10,794 bases of DNA, from contig JAFAEU010000186.1 in NCBI GenBank assembly GCA_023423855.1, forward strand, positions 1 to 10,794. Reading direction: 5' to 3'. Both the position numbers and the translations under genes were made by a program. The notes beneath the pieces are model-generated. The model saw only the letters and a program-made list of their open reading frames with translations, searched no databases and had not been told where the DNA came from. Source of the DNA: Pseudomonadota bacterium (GTDB lineage Bacteria > Pseudomonadota > Gammaproteobacteria > Xanthomonadales > Xanthomonadaceae). Below, piece by piece: positions 1 to 7,267 of the stretch (positions within the stretch are counted from its first letter, which is position 1; each line of letters starts with the position of its first letter).

Positions 1-1295
1 GTCACCGGCAGCGTCGCCGCGCGCAGCGCGGGGAACAGGCCGCCGACGAAACCGATCGCCAGCGCCCACTTCAGGCCCTGCCAGAGCAGGCCGGGCGAGA
101 CCTTGAACTCGAAGCTCAGGCTGGCCACGCCGCCGGCCACGGTCGAGGCGGTGTAGCCGTTGAAGATCAGCCAGGCCAACAGGCCGCCGAGCAGGCCGCC
201 GATCGCCGCCAGCAGCATCGTCTCCAGCATCACCGCCACCACCACCGGCATGCCGCGGAAGCCGATCGCGCGCAGCGTGGCGATCTCCCGCGCGCGCGAG
301 GCGACGGTGGCGAACATGGTGTTGAGCGCGCCGAACACCGCACCGATGGCCATGATCGAGCCGACCACGATGCCGATGATGCGCAGCACCTTGCTGATGG
401 CCTCGGACTGCTTGCTGAAGTACTCCCGCGTGGTGTCGGCCTCGACCTGCAGGCGCGGGTCCGCCGCCAGCGTGGCCTTGAACGCGTTGAAGGCCTTGGG
501 ATCGGTCAGCTTCGCGAACACCGAGGCGCGGCTGCTGCCGCGGCGGTAGGCGCTGGAGACGATCTCGCCGTCGGCCCACATCTCCGACTCCATCGCGTCG
601 CCGGACTCGAACACGCCGACCACGGTCCAGACCTGGTTGCCCAGGCGCAGTTCCTTGCCCGGATCGAGCCCGGCGAACTGGCGCCGCGCGCCCTTGCCGA
701 CCACCAGCTCGCGCCGGCCCGGCTCGAACTTGCGGCCTTCGACCAGCTTCATGCCGGGCCGCACCGTCCAGGCCATGTCGCCGACGCCGCGCAGGGTCAC
801 GCTGCCGTCCTCGCCATCCAGGCGCGGCACGTTGGCCGAGACCACCAGTTCGGCCGACGCCAGCGGGCGGCCCTCCGCGTCGCGCGCGATCTCCGGCGCG
901 CGTTCGATCGTGGTGATCTGGTCGCGCGAGAGCACCGACATCAGCTCCGCCGACGAACCGCCGCGCAGCACGATCGCGGTGTCGTCGGTGCCGCTGCTGC
1001 TGACCGTGTGGCGATAACCTTCCGCCATCGCCAGCAGCGCGACCAGCACGCCGACCACGCCGGCGATGCCGATCACCACCACCGACGAGGCGCCCAGGCG
1101 CTGTGCCAGCGTGCTGACGCCGACGCGCGTCACCGACGCCGCCTGGCGCCCGCTGCGGGTGAGCGCCATCCACAGCGCGAACAGCACCGCGACGCCGAGC
1201 AGCGCGGGCCACGGCAGGGCGATCCAGGCCGCGAGGAACACGGCCAGCAGCAGGAACAGGCCGAACCCGCGCAGGAACGATTTGACGAGCCTCAT
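1..1295 (-). CDS. ABC transporter permease, MacB/FtsX family (second permease; C-terminal end cut by window)
   Basis: Inner-membrane permease of a MacB-type exporter, last visible gene of the four-gene minus-strand locus. The reading frame is open from ATG at 1295 to the left edge (about 431 codons, ending FPALRAATLPVT), so only the last few residues should be missing. The start is supported by GGGAGA 8 nt upstream; the gap to the preceding gene is 13 nt. Visible parts: two hydrophobic segments near residues 10-28 and 31-46, a membrane helix near 71-91 (VVVIGIAGVVGVLVALLAMA), a long periplasmic domain of MacB_PCD type, then the FtsX core: a helix beginning GIVVGSIMAIGAVFGALNTM, the coupling stretch SRAREIATLRAIGF, and two more helices. 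The canonical family has four membrane helices, so the two N-terminal segments are extra. It differs clearly from the neighbouring permease, so the pair probably works as a heterodimer with the shared ATPase. Substrate unknown. Confidence 0.9.
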   Translation of the reverse strand, partial: MRLVKSFLRGFGLFLLLAVFLAAWIALPWPALLGVAVLFALWMALTRSGRQAASVTRVGVSTLAQRLGASSVVVIGIAGVVGVLVALLAMAEGYRHTVSSSGTDDTAIVLRGGSSAELMSVLSRDQITTIERAPEIARDAEGRPLASAELVVSANVPRLDGEDGSVTLRGVGDMAWTVRPGMKLVEGRKFEPGRRELVVGKGARRQFAGLDPGKELRLGNQVWTVVGVFESGDAMESEMWADGEIVSSAYRRGSSRASVFAKLTDPKAFNAFKATLAADPRLQVEADTTREYFSKQSEAISKVLRIIGIVVGSIMAIGAVFGALNTMFATVASRAREIATLRAIGFRGMPVVVAVMLETMLLAAIGGLLGGLLAWLIFNGYTASTVAGGVASLSFEFKVSPGLLWQGLKWALAIGFVGGLFPALRAATLPV

Positions 1296-1308
1296 CTGTG
1301 TTCTCCCG

Positions 1309-2475
1309 TTAGCGTCCGGCCAGCGCGTCGACGATGTTCAGGCGCATCGCCCGGACCGCCGGCAGCGCGCCCACCAGCAGTCCGATGGCCGCCATCAGCC
1401 CGAGGCCGAGCGCCCAGCTCTTCCAGCCGATCGGCGGCAGGCCGATCGCGCCGCCGCTGGCGGCGCCGACGATCGGCCCCAGCACCGCGGCCAGGCCGAG
1501 ACCGAGCACGCCGCCGATCACCACCAGCAGCACCGATTCGGCCAGCACCATCGCCAGTACGCTGCGGCTGGTGAAACCGATGGTCTTGAGCACGGCCAGC
1601 TCCGAGGTGCGCTCGCGCACGGCTTGGGCCATGGTGTTGCCGGTCAGCAGCAGCAGGGTGAAGAACACCGCGCCCATGATCGAACCGACGATCAGGCCGA
1701 TGTCCGCCATCTGCTTGAGCTGCGAGGCCATCGCCGCCTGTTCGTTCATGGTGCGCGTCTCGTGCGGCGAGTTCGCCGACAGCGCATCGATCGCCTTGGC
1801 CGCGGCGTCGCTGCGGCGCACGTCCGAGACGCGGCTGACGTACCAGCCGACGTTGGCGTCGACGTAGGGCGTGGATTCCTCGAAGTACTTGTAGTGCATC
1901 AGGATCATCGCGTCGATGAAGCCGGCGCTCTTCCCCGGCTTGGCGCGCACCACGCCGACGATGTCGAACTCCCAGTTCAGCGTGCCGTCGCTGTTGGGGA
2001 AGATGGTCGACTGCAGCGGGATCTTCTGCCCGAGCTTCCAGTCGAAGCGCTTCATCATCGCCTCGCCGACGAGGATGCCGGTGCGCGTGCGCTTCCAGGC
2101 CTCGAGCTCGGCGGGCGCGACCTCCACCTCCGGGTACATCTCGAGGTAGTTCGGCGCCACCGCGAAGGTGAACAGCTGGTTGCGCGGGTTCTGGTAGGCG
2201 CCGCCGAACCAGTTGGCGTAGGTGACGTCCTCGATGTTGTCGATCCGGCGGATGCGCGACTCGAGCGACAGCGGCAGCGTCTCCACGATCGACAGCCGCG
2301 AGCTGGTCTGCAGCCGCTGCGCGCCGTCGGCGTTCTGCCCCAGCGCCGCGAACGAGGTGCGGATGCCGTCGAGCAGGCCGAACAGCAGGAACGCGGCCAG
2401 GATCGAGGCCAGCGTGAGGAAGGTGCGGGTCTTGCGCCGGAACAGCGCCGCCCAGATCAGGTGGAAATATTTCAT
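1309..2475 (-). CDS. ABC transporter permease, MacB/FtsX family (first permease)
   Basis: A 388-residue inner-membrane permease with the standard MacB/FtsX layout. There is a membrane helix near residues 17-38 just after a basic N-terminus, a periplasmic MacB_PCD-like domain over about 40-255, and three C-terminal helices near 258-279, 307-332 and 353-374. Between the first two of these lies [14 protein letters not shown] (288-301), the cytoplasmic stretch that in this family contacts the ATPase. The ATG at 2475 has a strong ribosome site (GGAGG, about 8 nt upstream). The gene lies 24 nt after the ATPase gene and 13 nt before the second permease gene, so the three are almost surely co-transcribed. 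MacB-type permeases move substrate from the periplasm by mechanotransmission, together with a fusion protein and an outer-membrane channel; no channel gene is visible here. Substrate cannot be told from sequence. Confidence 0.92.
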   Translation of the reverse strand: MKYFHLIWAALFRRKTRTFLTLASILAAFLLFGLLDGIRTSFAALGQNADGAQRLQTSSRLSIVETLPLSLESRIRRIDNIEDVTYANWFGGAYQNPRNQLFTFAVAPNYLEMYPEVEVAPAELEAWKRTRTGILVGEAMMKRFDWKLGQKIPLQSTIFPNSDGTLNWEFDIVGVVRAKPGKSAGFIDAMILMHYKYFEESTPYVDANVGWYVSRVSDVRRSDAAAKAIDALSANSPHETRTMNEQAAMASQLKQMADIGLIVGSIMGAVFFTLLLLTGNTMAQAVRERTSELAVLKTIGFTSRSVLAMVLAESVLLVVIGGVLGLGLAAVLGPIVGAASGGAIGLPPIGWKSWALGLGLMAAIGLLVGALPAVRAMRLNIVDALAGR

Positions 2476-2499
2476 GTCACCCCTCCGTCCGGTCCGGCG

Positions 2500-3192
<693 letters not shown>

Positions 3193-3242
3193 GGCTTGCC
3201 TCGTGTGGTCTCGTGGCCGGGAACGTCCCGGTGGCGGGTCAG

Positions 3243-3269
3243 GCGATGCGACGTGATTCGTCGCATCGC
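3243..3269. repeat. Perfect 11-bp inverted repeat (hairpin) upstream of ATPase gene
   Basis: GCGATGCGACG at 3243-3253 is followed after a 5-base loop by its exact complement at 3259-3269. In the minus-strand transcript this would be a strong stem-loop in the leader of the ATPase gene, about 50 nt before its start. A shorter stem (CCGGGA/TCCCGG, 3217-3231) lies between it and the ribosome site. No T-run follows, so it does not look like a terminator; an RNA-stability or leader structure, or an operator, is possible. Confidence 0.6.
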
Positions 3270-3301
3270 GCCGGTTTGTCACTTGAAACGTCCCTCAGGA
3301 G

Positions 3302-3388
3302 AAAAAAACCTTGTCATTTCGACCGGAGGGAGAAATCTGGTTTTCACCTCGGCCCGTAGAAGATCTCTCGCTACGCTCGAGATGACAA
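3302..3388 (-). terminator. REP-like inverted repeat with T-run: likely intrinsic terminator or attenuator
   Basis: The arms 3311-3338 and 3361-3388 are 28 bases each and pair at 23 of 28 positions around a 22-base loop. On the minus strand, which is the transcribed strand here, the hairpin is followed after two G by seven T (3308 to 3302). Long stem plus immediate U-tract is the classic form of an intrinsic terminator. It sits 49 nt after the stop of the fusion-protein gene and 110 nt before the ATPase start. The arms have the wording of a dispersed REP-type repeat (TGTCATxTCGAxCG), shared with the element at 9049-9149. Expected effect: the fusion-protein transcript mostly ends here, with partial read-through into the ATPase and permease genes. 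Efficiency cannot be judged from sequence alone. Confidence 0.65.
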
Positions 3389-3436
3389 AGGCGATGCGAC
3401 GACAGGGGTGACGTGATGACAGGCATGAGTCCGGAT

Positions 3437-4669
3437 TCATTTCGCGCCGGTGGACACCGTCGCCCCCTCCTCCAGCCCCTCCGGCGGATCGACCACGACG
3501 GTCTCGCCCGGCGCCAGCCCGGAGACGACCTCGCGGTCGCTGCCGAGCGTGCCGCCGGCCTGCACGCCGCGCAGTTCCACCTCGTCCCCGCCGCCGACGA
3601 CGAACACCGCGTCTCCGCCGTCGCGCTGCACCACCGCCGAAGCCGGCACGCGCACGCCGCGCCTGGGTTCGGCGTCGGCTTCCGGCGCCTTCTCCAGGAA
3701 GCTCACGGTCACGCCCATGTCGGGCACGATGCGCGTGTCCTTCTGCCTGAGCGCCACGCGTACCTTCACCGTGGCCTTGCCGCGGTCGGCGGTGGGGATG
3801 ATGGCGATCACCTCGGCCGGGATCTTCCAGTCGGGATACGAGTTGAGCGTGGCCTCGACCGGCATCTTCGGCTGCACGCGGCCGATGTAGGACTCGCCGA
3901 CGTCGACTTCCACCTCCAGCGAATCCATGTCGACGATGGTGCCGATGCCGGTGCGGGTGAAGCCACCGCCGGCCGACAGCGGCGAGACGATCTCGCCCGG
4001 CTGCGCCGCCTTGGCGATCACCACGCCCGCGAACGGCGCGCGCACGATGGTGTTGTCGACGCCGAGGTCGGCGATGTGCAGCCCGTCCTCGGCGACCTTG
4101 GCGTTGCGCTGCGCGGTCAGCAGTTCCGCGCGCAGCGCGTCGCGCTGGGAGACGGCCTGGTCGTACTGCGCCTTCGACACCAGCTGCTGGCCGACGAGCC
4201 GCGACAGCCGCTCGGCGTTCGCCTCGGCGTCCTTCAGCCGCGCCGCGACGCTGGTCGCCTGGCTGCGCGCGGCCGAGAGCTGCGCCGCGCTCAGCGCGCG
4301 CTGCGCGTCGGCGTCGATCGGGTCGAGCCGGGCCATCACCTGCCCTTCCTCGACCTTCATGCCCTCTTCGATCAGCACCTCGCGCACGCGGCCGGTGATC
4401 TTGGCCGACACGGTCGCCATGCGCCGGGCGACGACGTAGCCGGAGGCGTCGAGCACCGAAGCCGCGGCGCTGCCGCTCGCCAGCGACACCGCGGTCGCGG
4501 TCTGCACCGGCAGCGCGCGTTCGCGCGCGAACAGCCACCAGCCGGCCAGCGCCAGCGCGGCGACGAGGGCGACGGCGGCCAGCGCGATCCACAGGCCCTT
4601 GCGCGAGGGCGGCGGGCCGGCGGAGCGGTCGATCCGGAGTTCCTTGAGCAGGTCGGCGTTCGTGTTCAT
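3437..4669 (-). CDS. Periplasmic membrane-fusion protein of an efflux system (HlyD/MacA/RND-adaptor family)
   Basis: Adaptor protein anchored in the inner membrane that would link the MacB-type transporter to an outer-membrane channel. It has 410 residues from the ATG at 4669; a GTG directly before it would add one residue, and neither start has a strong ribosome site. Visible order: cytoplasmic N-terminus, one membrane anchor near residues 25-47, a first half of the biotinyl-lipoyl-like domain (about 75-118, with GRVREVLIEEGMKVEEGQ), an alpha-helical hairpin rich in Ala, Gln and Arg (about 120-200), the second lipoyl half (NTIVRAPFAGVV), a beta-barrel domain (about 248-328) and a membrane-proximal domain with VPASAVV to the C-terminus. 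It has a transmembrane anchor rather than a lipoprotein signal, as in MacA. It is the first gene of the minus-strand locus, divergent from the ABC-2/two-component operon. Confidence 0.92.
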   Translation of the reverse strand: MNTNADLLKELRIDRSAGPPPSRKGLWIALAAVALVAALALAGWWLFARERALPVQTATAVSLASGSAAASVLDASGYVVARRMATVSAKITGRVREVLIEEGMKVEEGQVMARLDPIDADAQRALSAAQLSAARSQATSVAARLKDAEANAERLSRLVGQQLVSKAQYDQAVSQRDALRAELLTAQRNAKVAEDGLHIADLGVDNTIVRAPFAGVVIAKAAQPGEIVSPLSAGGGFTRTGIGTIVDMDSLEVEVDVGESYIGRVQPKMPVEATLNSYPDWKIPAEVIAIIPTADRGKATVKVRVALRQKDTRIVPDMGVTVSFLEKAPEADAEPRRGVRVPASAVVQRDGGDAVFVVGGGDEVELRGVQAGGTLGSDREVVSGLAPGETVVVDPPEGLEEGATVSTGAK

Positions 4670-4876
4670 CACAGGACAGGACGGGAAGTTGCGGCAATTG
4701 TGACGGCAACCGTCGCACGATGCGCCCCCGCGGGGACGAATGACGGTGCACAGCCTAGCCGCGGGCGCCGTCGCCGGCTGCTGACAGCTGTCACATGCTT
4801 CGGCTGACGACGGGAAATGTCACGCCCCGGTCCCGGCCGGCACGATGCGGCCATGTCCCGGACAGGAACCAACGAC
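4670..4876. promoter_or_regulatory. Divergent control region with palindromic operator candidate
   Basis: This 207-bp space separates the two oppositely transcribed transport operons. It holds a perfect 12-bp palindrome TGACAGCTGTCA (4782-4793), a second TGTCAC at 4818-4823, an imperfect inverted repeat GTGACGG-CAA-CCGTCGCAC (4700-4718) and CCCCGCGGGG (4726-4735). On the minus strand TAGGCTGTGC (4757 to 4748) matches 8 of 10 bases of the -10 region TAGACTGCGC used at 9167, and has no recognisable -35. A start near 4745 would put the palindrome centre at about -42, the usual site of an activator replacing the -35 box. No convincing sigma-70 promoter is seen on the plus strand. TGAC repeats also occur at 4701, 4741, 4782 and 4805. 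The binding protein is inferred only; the response regulator at 8399-9001 is the natural candidate. Confidence 0.45.
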
Positions 4877-5785
4877 ATGGCCTCGACGATGCCGGCGCTG
4901 GCGCGATTGCATGGCGCGCGCAAGCGCTACGGCGACACGGTCGCGCTCGACGGGCTCGACCTCGTGCTGCACGCGGGGCAGGTCACCTCCCTGCTCGGCG
5001 CCAACGGCGCCGGCAAGAGCACCGCGGTCGGCCTGCTGCTGGGCCTGCTGGCGGCGGACGAGGGCGAGGTGTCGCTGTTCGACCGGCCGCCGCAGGCGCT
5101 GGCCGTGCGACGGCACTGCGGCGCGATGCTGCAGTCGGCCGGCATCCCCGAGCGGCTGGAGGTGCGCGAACTGCTCGACCTGGTCCGCAGCGGCTACCCG
5201 CTGCCGCGCAGCGTCGCCGACTGCGTCGCGCTGGCCGGGCTCGACGGCCTGCTCGAGCGCCGCTACGGGCAGTTGTCCGGCGGACAGCAGCGGCGCGTGC
5301 AGTTCGCGCTGGCGGTCTGCGGACGCCCGAAGCTGCTGTTCCTCGACGAGCCCACGACCGGGCTCGACATCGATGCGCGCCAGGGACTGTGGGCCGCGGT
5401 GCGCGAACTGGTCGCCGAAGGCAGCGCCGTGCTGCTGACCACGCACTATCTCGAGGAAGCCGAGGCGCTGTCGGACCGCGTCGCGGTGGTCGACCACGGC
5501 CGGCTCATCGCCGAGGGCAGCGTCGGCGAGATCCGCGCGCGGGTGTCGCAGCGGCGCATCCGCTGCGTCTCGACGCTGGCGGCCGACGCCGTGGCGCAGT
5601 GGCCGGGCGTGCGCGAGGCCCTGCGCGAGGGCGATGCGCTGCGGATCGTCGCCGAGCCGGCGGAGCCGGTGGTGCGCCGCCTGCTCGATGCCGACGCGGC
5701 GTTGCGCGACCTGGAGATCCAGCGCGCCGGCCTCGCCGACGCCTACCTCGCCCTCACCCGCCCCGCCCTCCGGGAGGCCGCCTGA
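4877..5785 (+). CDS. ABC-2 exporter ATP-binding protein
   Basis: A 302-residue ATPase of the drug/lipid exporter branch (CcmA/YvfR/LnrL-like), first gene of the plus-strand operon. Intact motifs: Walker A GANGAGKST (41-49), Q-loop glutamine 86, signature LSGGQQRR (133-140), Walker B LLFLDEPTTGLD (153-164) and switch histidine 190 in TTHYLEEAE. A C-terminal extension of about 80 residues after the domain, ending DAYLALTR, is typical of this group. The frame is open from 4817 and also has an ATG at 4853, but only the ATG at 4877 is preceded by AGGA at a fitting distance (9 nt) and gives the normal N-terminus. Its stop overlaps the permease start by one base (TGATG), so the two are translationally coupled. 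Exporters of this type commonly remove lipophilic antibiotics or move membrane lipids; the substrate here is unknown. Confidence 0.94.
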   Translation: MASTMPALARLHGARKRYGDTVALDGLDLVLHAGQVTSLLGANGAGKSTAVGLLLGLLAADEGEVSLFDRPPQALAVRRHCGAMLQSAGIPERLEVRELLDLVRSGYPLPRSVADCVALAGLDGLLERRYGQLSGGQQRRVQFALAVCGRPKLLFLDEPTTGLDIDARQGLWAAVRELVAEGSAVLLTTHYLEEAEALSDRVAVVDHGRLIAEGSVGEIRARVSQRRIRCVSTLAADAVAQWPGVREALREGDALRIVAEPAEPVVRRLLDADAALRDLEIQRAGLADAYLALTRPALREAA

Positions 5786-6549
5786 TGGACACGATCGTCC
5801 CCGCGCCCGCGCACGCGCCGTGGCGCAGCTACCTGCTCGAAGCGAAATGCGAATTCCTGCGCATGCTGCGCGAACCGGCGTTCTGCGTCCCGGTGATCGC
5901 GTTCCCGGCGATGTTCTACCTGCTGTTCGGCGTGCTGCTCAACAAGGGCAACGAAGGCGCGGCGCAGTACCTGCTCGCGACCTACGGCGTGTTCGGCGTG
6001 ATCGGCGCGGCGCTGTTCGGCTTCGGCGTGACCATCGCGATGGACCGCGAGCGCGGCTACCTCCGGCTCCGGCGCGCGCTGCCGACGCCGCCGGGCGCGC
6101 AGCTGCTGGCGAAGATGGCGATGGCGATGCTGTTCGCGACGATCATCTCGCTGGTGCTGGCGCTGCTGGCGGCGACGCTCGGCGGCGTGTCGCTGGCGCC
6201 GGCGCAGTGGGCCGGCCTGTTCGCCGTCAACGTGTCCGGCATCCTCCCGTTCGCCGCGATCGGCCTGTACGTCGGCACCCTGGTCGGCGGCAACGCCGCG
6301 CCGGCGCTGCTCAACGTGCTGTACCTGCCGATGGCGTTCCTGTCCGGCCTGTGGCTGCCGCTGTCGATGCTGCCCGACTGGCTCGGCCGGCTCGCGCCGG
6401 CCTGGCCGGCCTACCACCTCGGCCAGCTCGCGCTGAAGGTGGTCGGCCACGACGACGGTCGCGCGCCATGGCTGCACCTGCTGGTGCTGGCGATGGTGAC
6501 GGCCGCGTTCTTCGCGCTCGCGCAGCGCCGGCTGGCGGCGGCCGAGTGA
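5785..6549 (+). CDS. ABC-2 type exporter permease
   Basis: A 254-residue integral membrane protein, partner of the ATPase just upstream, with which it shares one base (TGATG). Six hydrophobic helices can be placed near residues 33-52, 62-86, 108-133, 143-168, 173-195 and 227-246. The stretch LPMAFLSGLWLPLSMLP (181-197), followed by PAWPAYHLGQL, is the conserved ABC-2 signature between the fifth and sixth helices. The length is normal for a half-size ABC-2 permease, so the transporter is probably a homodimer of this subunit with two ATPases. Resemblance to YvfS and NodJ/DrrB-type permeases is by layout only. The following gene begins within 84 nt in the same direction, consistent with one operon. 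Confidence 0.92.
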   Translation: MDTIVPAPAHAPWRSYLLEAKCEFLRMLREPAFCVPVIAFPAMFYLLFGVLLNKGNEGAAQYLLATYGVFGVIGAALFGFGVTIAMDRERGYLRLRRALPTPPGAQLLAKMAMAMLFATIISLVLALLAATLGGVSLAPAQWAGLFAVNVSGILPFAAIGLYVGTLVGGNAAPALLNVLYLPMAFLSGLWLPLSMLPDWLGRLAPAWPAYHLGQLALKVVGHDDGRAPWLHLLVLAMVTAAFFALAQRRLAAAE

Positions 6550-6632
6550 ACCCCCTGTCCCGCTCGAATCCACGGCGGACCTGCCGCAATGAAGCGTCCG
6601 GCCGGCATCACACCGACGCAGGACTCCGCCCC

Positions 6633-7151
6633 GTGACCGGATTCGCCTGCCTGGTGCTCGCATGCCTGCTCGCCGCGTCCGCGACGGCAGGGGCGCCGTC
6701 GCATCCGCTCGCGACGCAGACGCTCGATGGCCGGCCGTTCGTGGTTCCGGACGATCTCCCGGAGCGGGCCTCGCTCCTGGTCATCGGCTTCACCCGCGAT
6801 TCGAGGACCGCGACTTCGGCCTGGGCGCGGGAGATCGCGCAGGACGATGTCCTCCGGCGCTCCGTCGACCTGTACCAGGTGGCGATGCTCGAGGACGTGC
6901 CGCTGCTGCTGCGGCGCATGGTCGTCGCCGGCATTCGCCGGGATGTGCCCGGGCCATTGCATCGTCGTTTCCTGCTGGTCACGCAGCAGACCGGTGCGTG
7001 GAAGAAGCTGGTGTCGCATGCCGAGCCCGATGCCGCCTACCTGCTGCTCGCGCAAGGCGGCCGGATCGTCTGGCGCGGCAGTGGCGACTTCAGCGAGGCA
7101 TTGCTCGACCTCTTGCGGTCCGCGATCGCCGGATCGCGGGAGGCGCCATGA
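6633..7151 (+). CDS. Predicted exported thioredoxin-fold-like protein, no cysteines in mature part
   Basis: A 172-residue protein of unknown function between the exporter permease and the kinase. A hydrophobic N-terminus (FACLVLACLLAASATAGA, about 4-21) looks like a signal peptide, though without the usual basic start. The rest has a thioredoxin-like pattern: a beta strand LLVIGFTRDSR (48-58), a helix SAWAREIAQ, strand YQVAMLEDVP (81-90), strand FLLVTQ, and a C-terminal strand-turn-strand-helix AAYLLLAQGGRIVWRGSGDF. Where thioredoxins carry CxxC there is TRDSRTA, and no cysteine follows the signal region, so redox activity is not expected. I chose GTG at 6633 for its AGGA 9 nt upstream. The same frame opens earlier with GTG at 6546, overlapping the permease stop, which would give a longer basic n-region; this start is a real alternative. 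Position suggests an accessory or sensing role, which is inference. Confidence 0.72.
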   Translation: MTGFACLVLACLLAASATAGAPSHPLATQTLDGRPFVVPDDLPERASLLVIGFTRDSRTATSAWAREIAQDDVLRRSVDLYQVAMLEDVPLLLRRMVVAGIRRDVPGPLHRRFLLVTQQTGAWKKLVSHAEPDAAYLLLAQGGRIVWRGSGDFSEALLDLLRSAIAGSREAP

Positions 7152-7267
7152 GCGCCCCGGCATGCGCTCCCGCCCGGCATGGCCGGACCGGGGACGCCGC
7201 GGTGACGACCGTTGCCCCGGGTGACATGATGCCGTCCGGACCTCCCGCACGAGGCAGCCTCCCGTGA
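7148..7267 (+). CDS. Possible 39-codon bridging ORF (low confidence)
   Basis: ATG at 7148 overlaps the stop of the upstream gene (ATGA) and has GGGAGG 4 nt before it. The frame runs 39 codons (MSAPACAPARHGRTGD and so on) and its TGA overlaps the kinase ATG (TGATG). The exact fit to both neighbours suggests a small coupled ORF that carries ribosomes to the kinase start. The peptide is low-complexity, has no recognisable domain, and a promoter-like signal lies in the same stretch, so it may equally be chance. Confidence 0.25.
   Translation: MSAPACAPARHGRTGDAAVTTVAPGDMMPSGPPARGSLP
7202..7230 (+). promoter_or_regulatory. Weak internal promoter candidate for kinase/regulator genes
   Basis: GTGACG (7202-7207, 4 of 6 to the -35 consensus) and CATGAT (7225-7230, 4 of 6 to the -10) lie 17 bp apart. 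A start near 7237 would leave a leader of about 30 nt before the kinase. This would allow basal sensor expression independent of the exporter genes. Matches of this quality occur by chance, so confidence is low. Confidence 0.25.

Noticed and set aside
3193..3282. N-terminal extension of the ATPase gene from ATG 3282
   Set aside because: It crosses the 11-bp hairpin, has low-complexity sequence, and the ATG at 3192 has both a ribosome site and the normal domain start.
3279..4751. Long 490-codon open frame on the minus strand overlapping the fusion-protein gene in another frame
   Set aside because: It is an Arg/Gly/Ala-rich shadow of the fusion-protein gene, and its C-terminal tail (VISSVARDLL, PPVEMTRF) is only the read-through of the REP-like element. 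No domain is visible.
4817..4876. Upstream starts of the ABC-2 ATPase at 4817 and 4853
   Set aside because: No ribosome site at either. The extra residues are not part of the ATPase domain and cover a possible regulator half-site.
6633..7151. Active thiol-disulfide oxidoreductase
   Set aside because: The only cysteines are in the predicted signal peptide and no CxxC motif is present.
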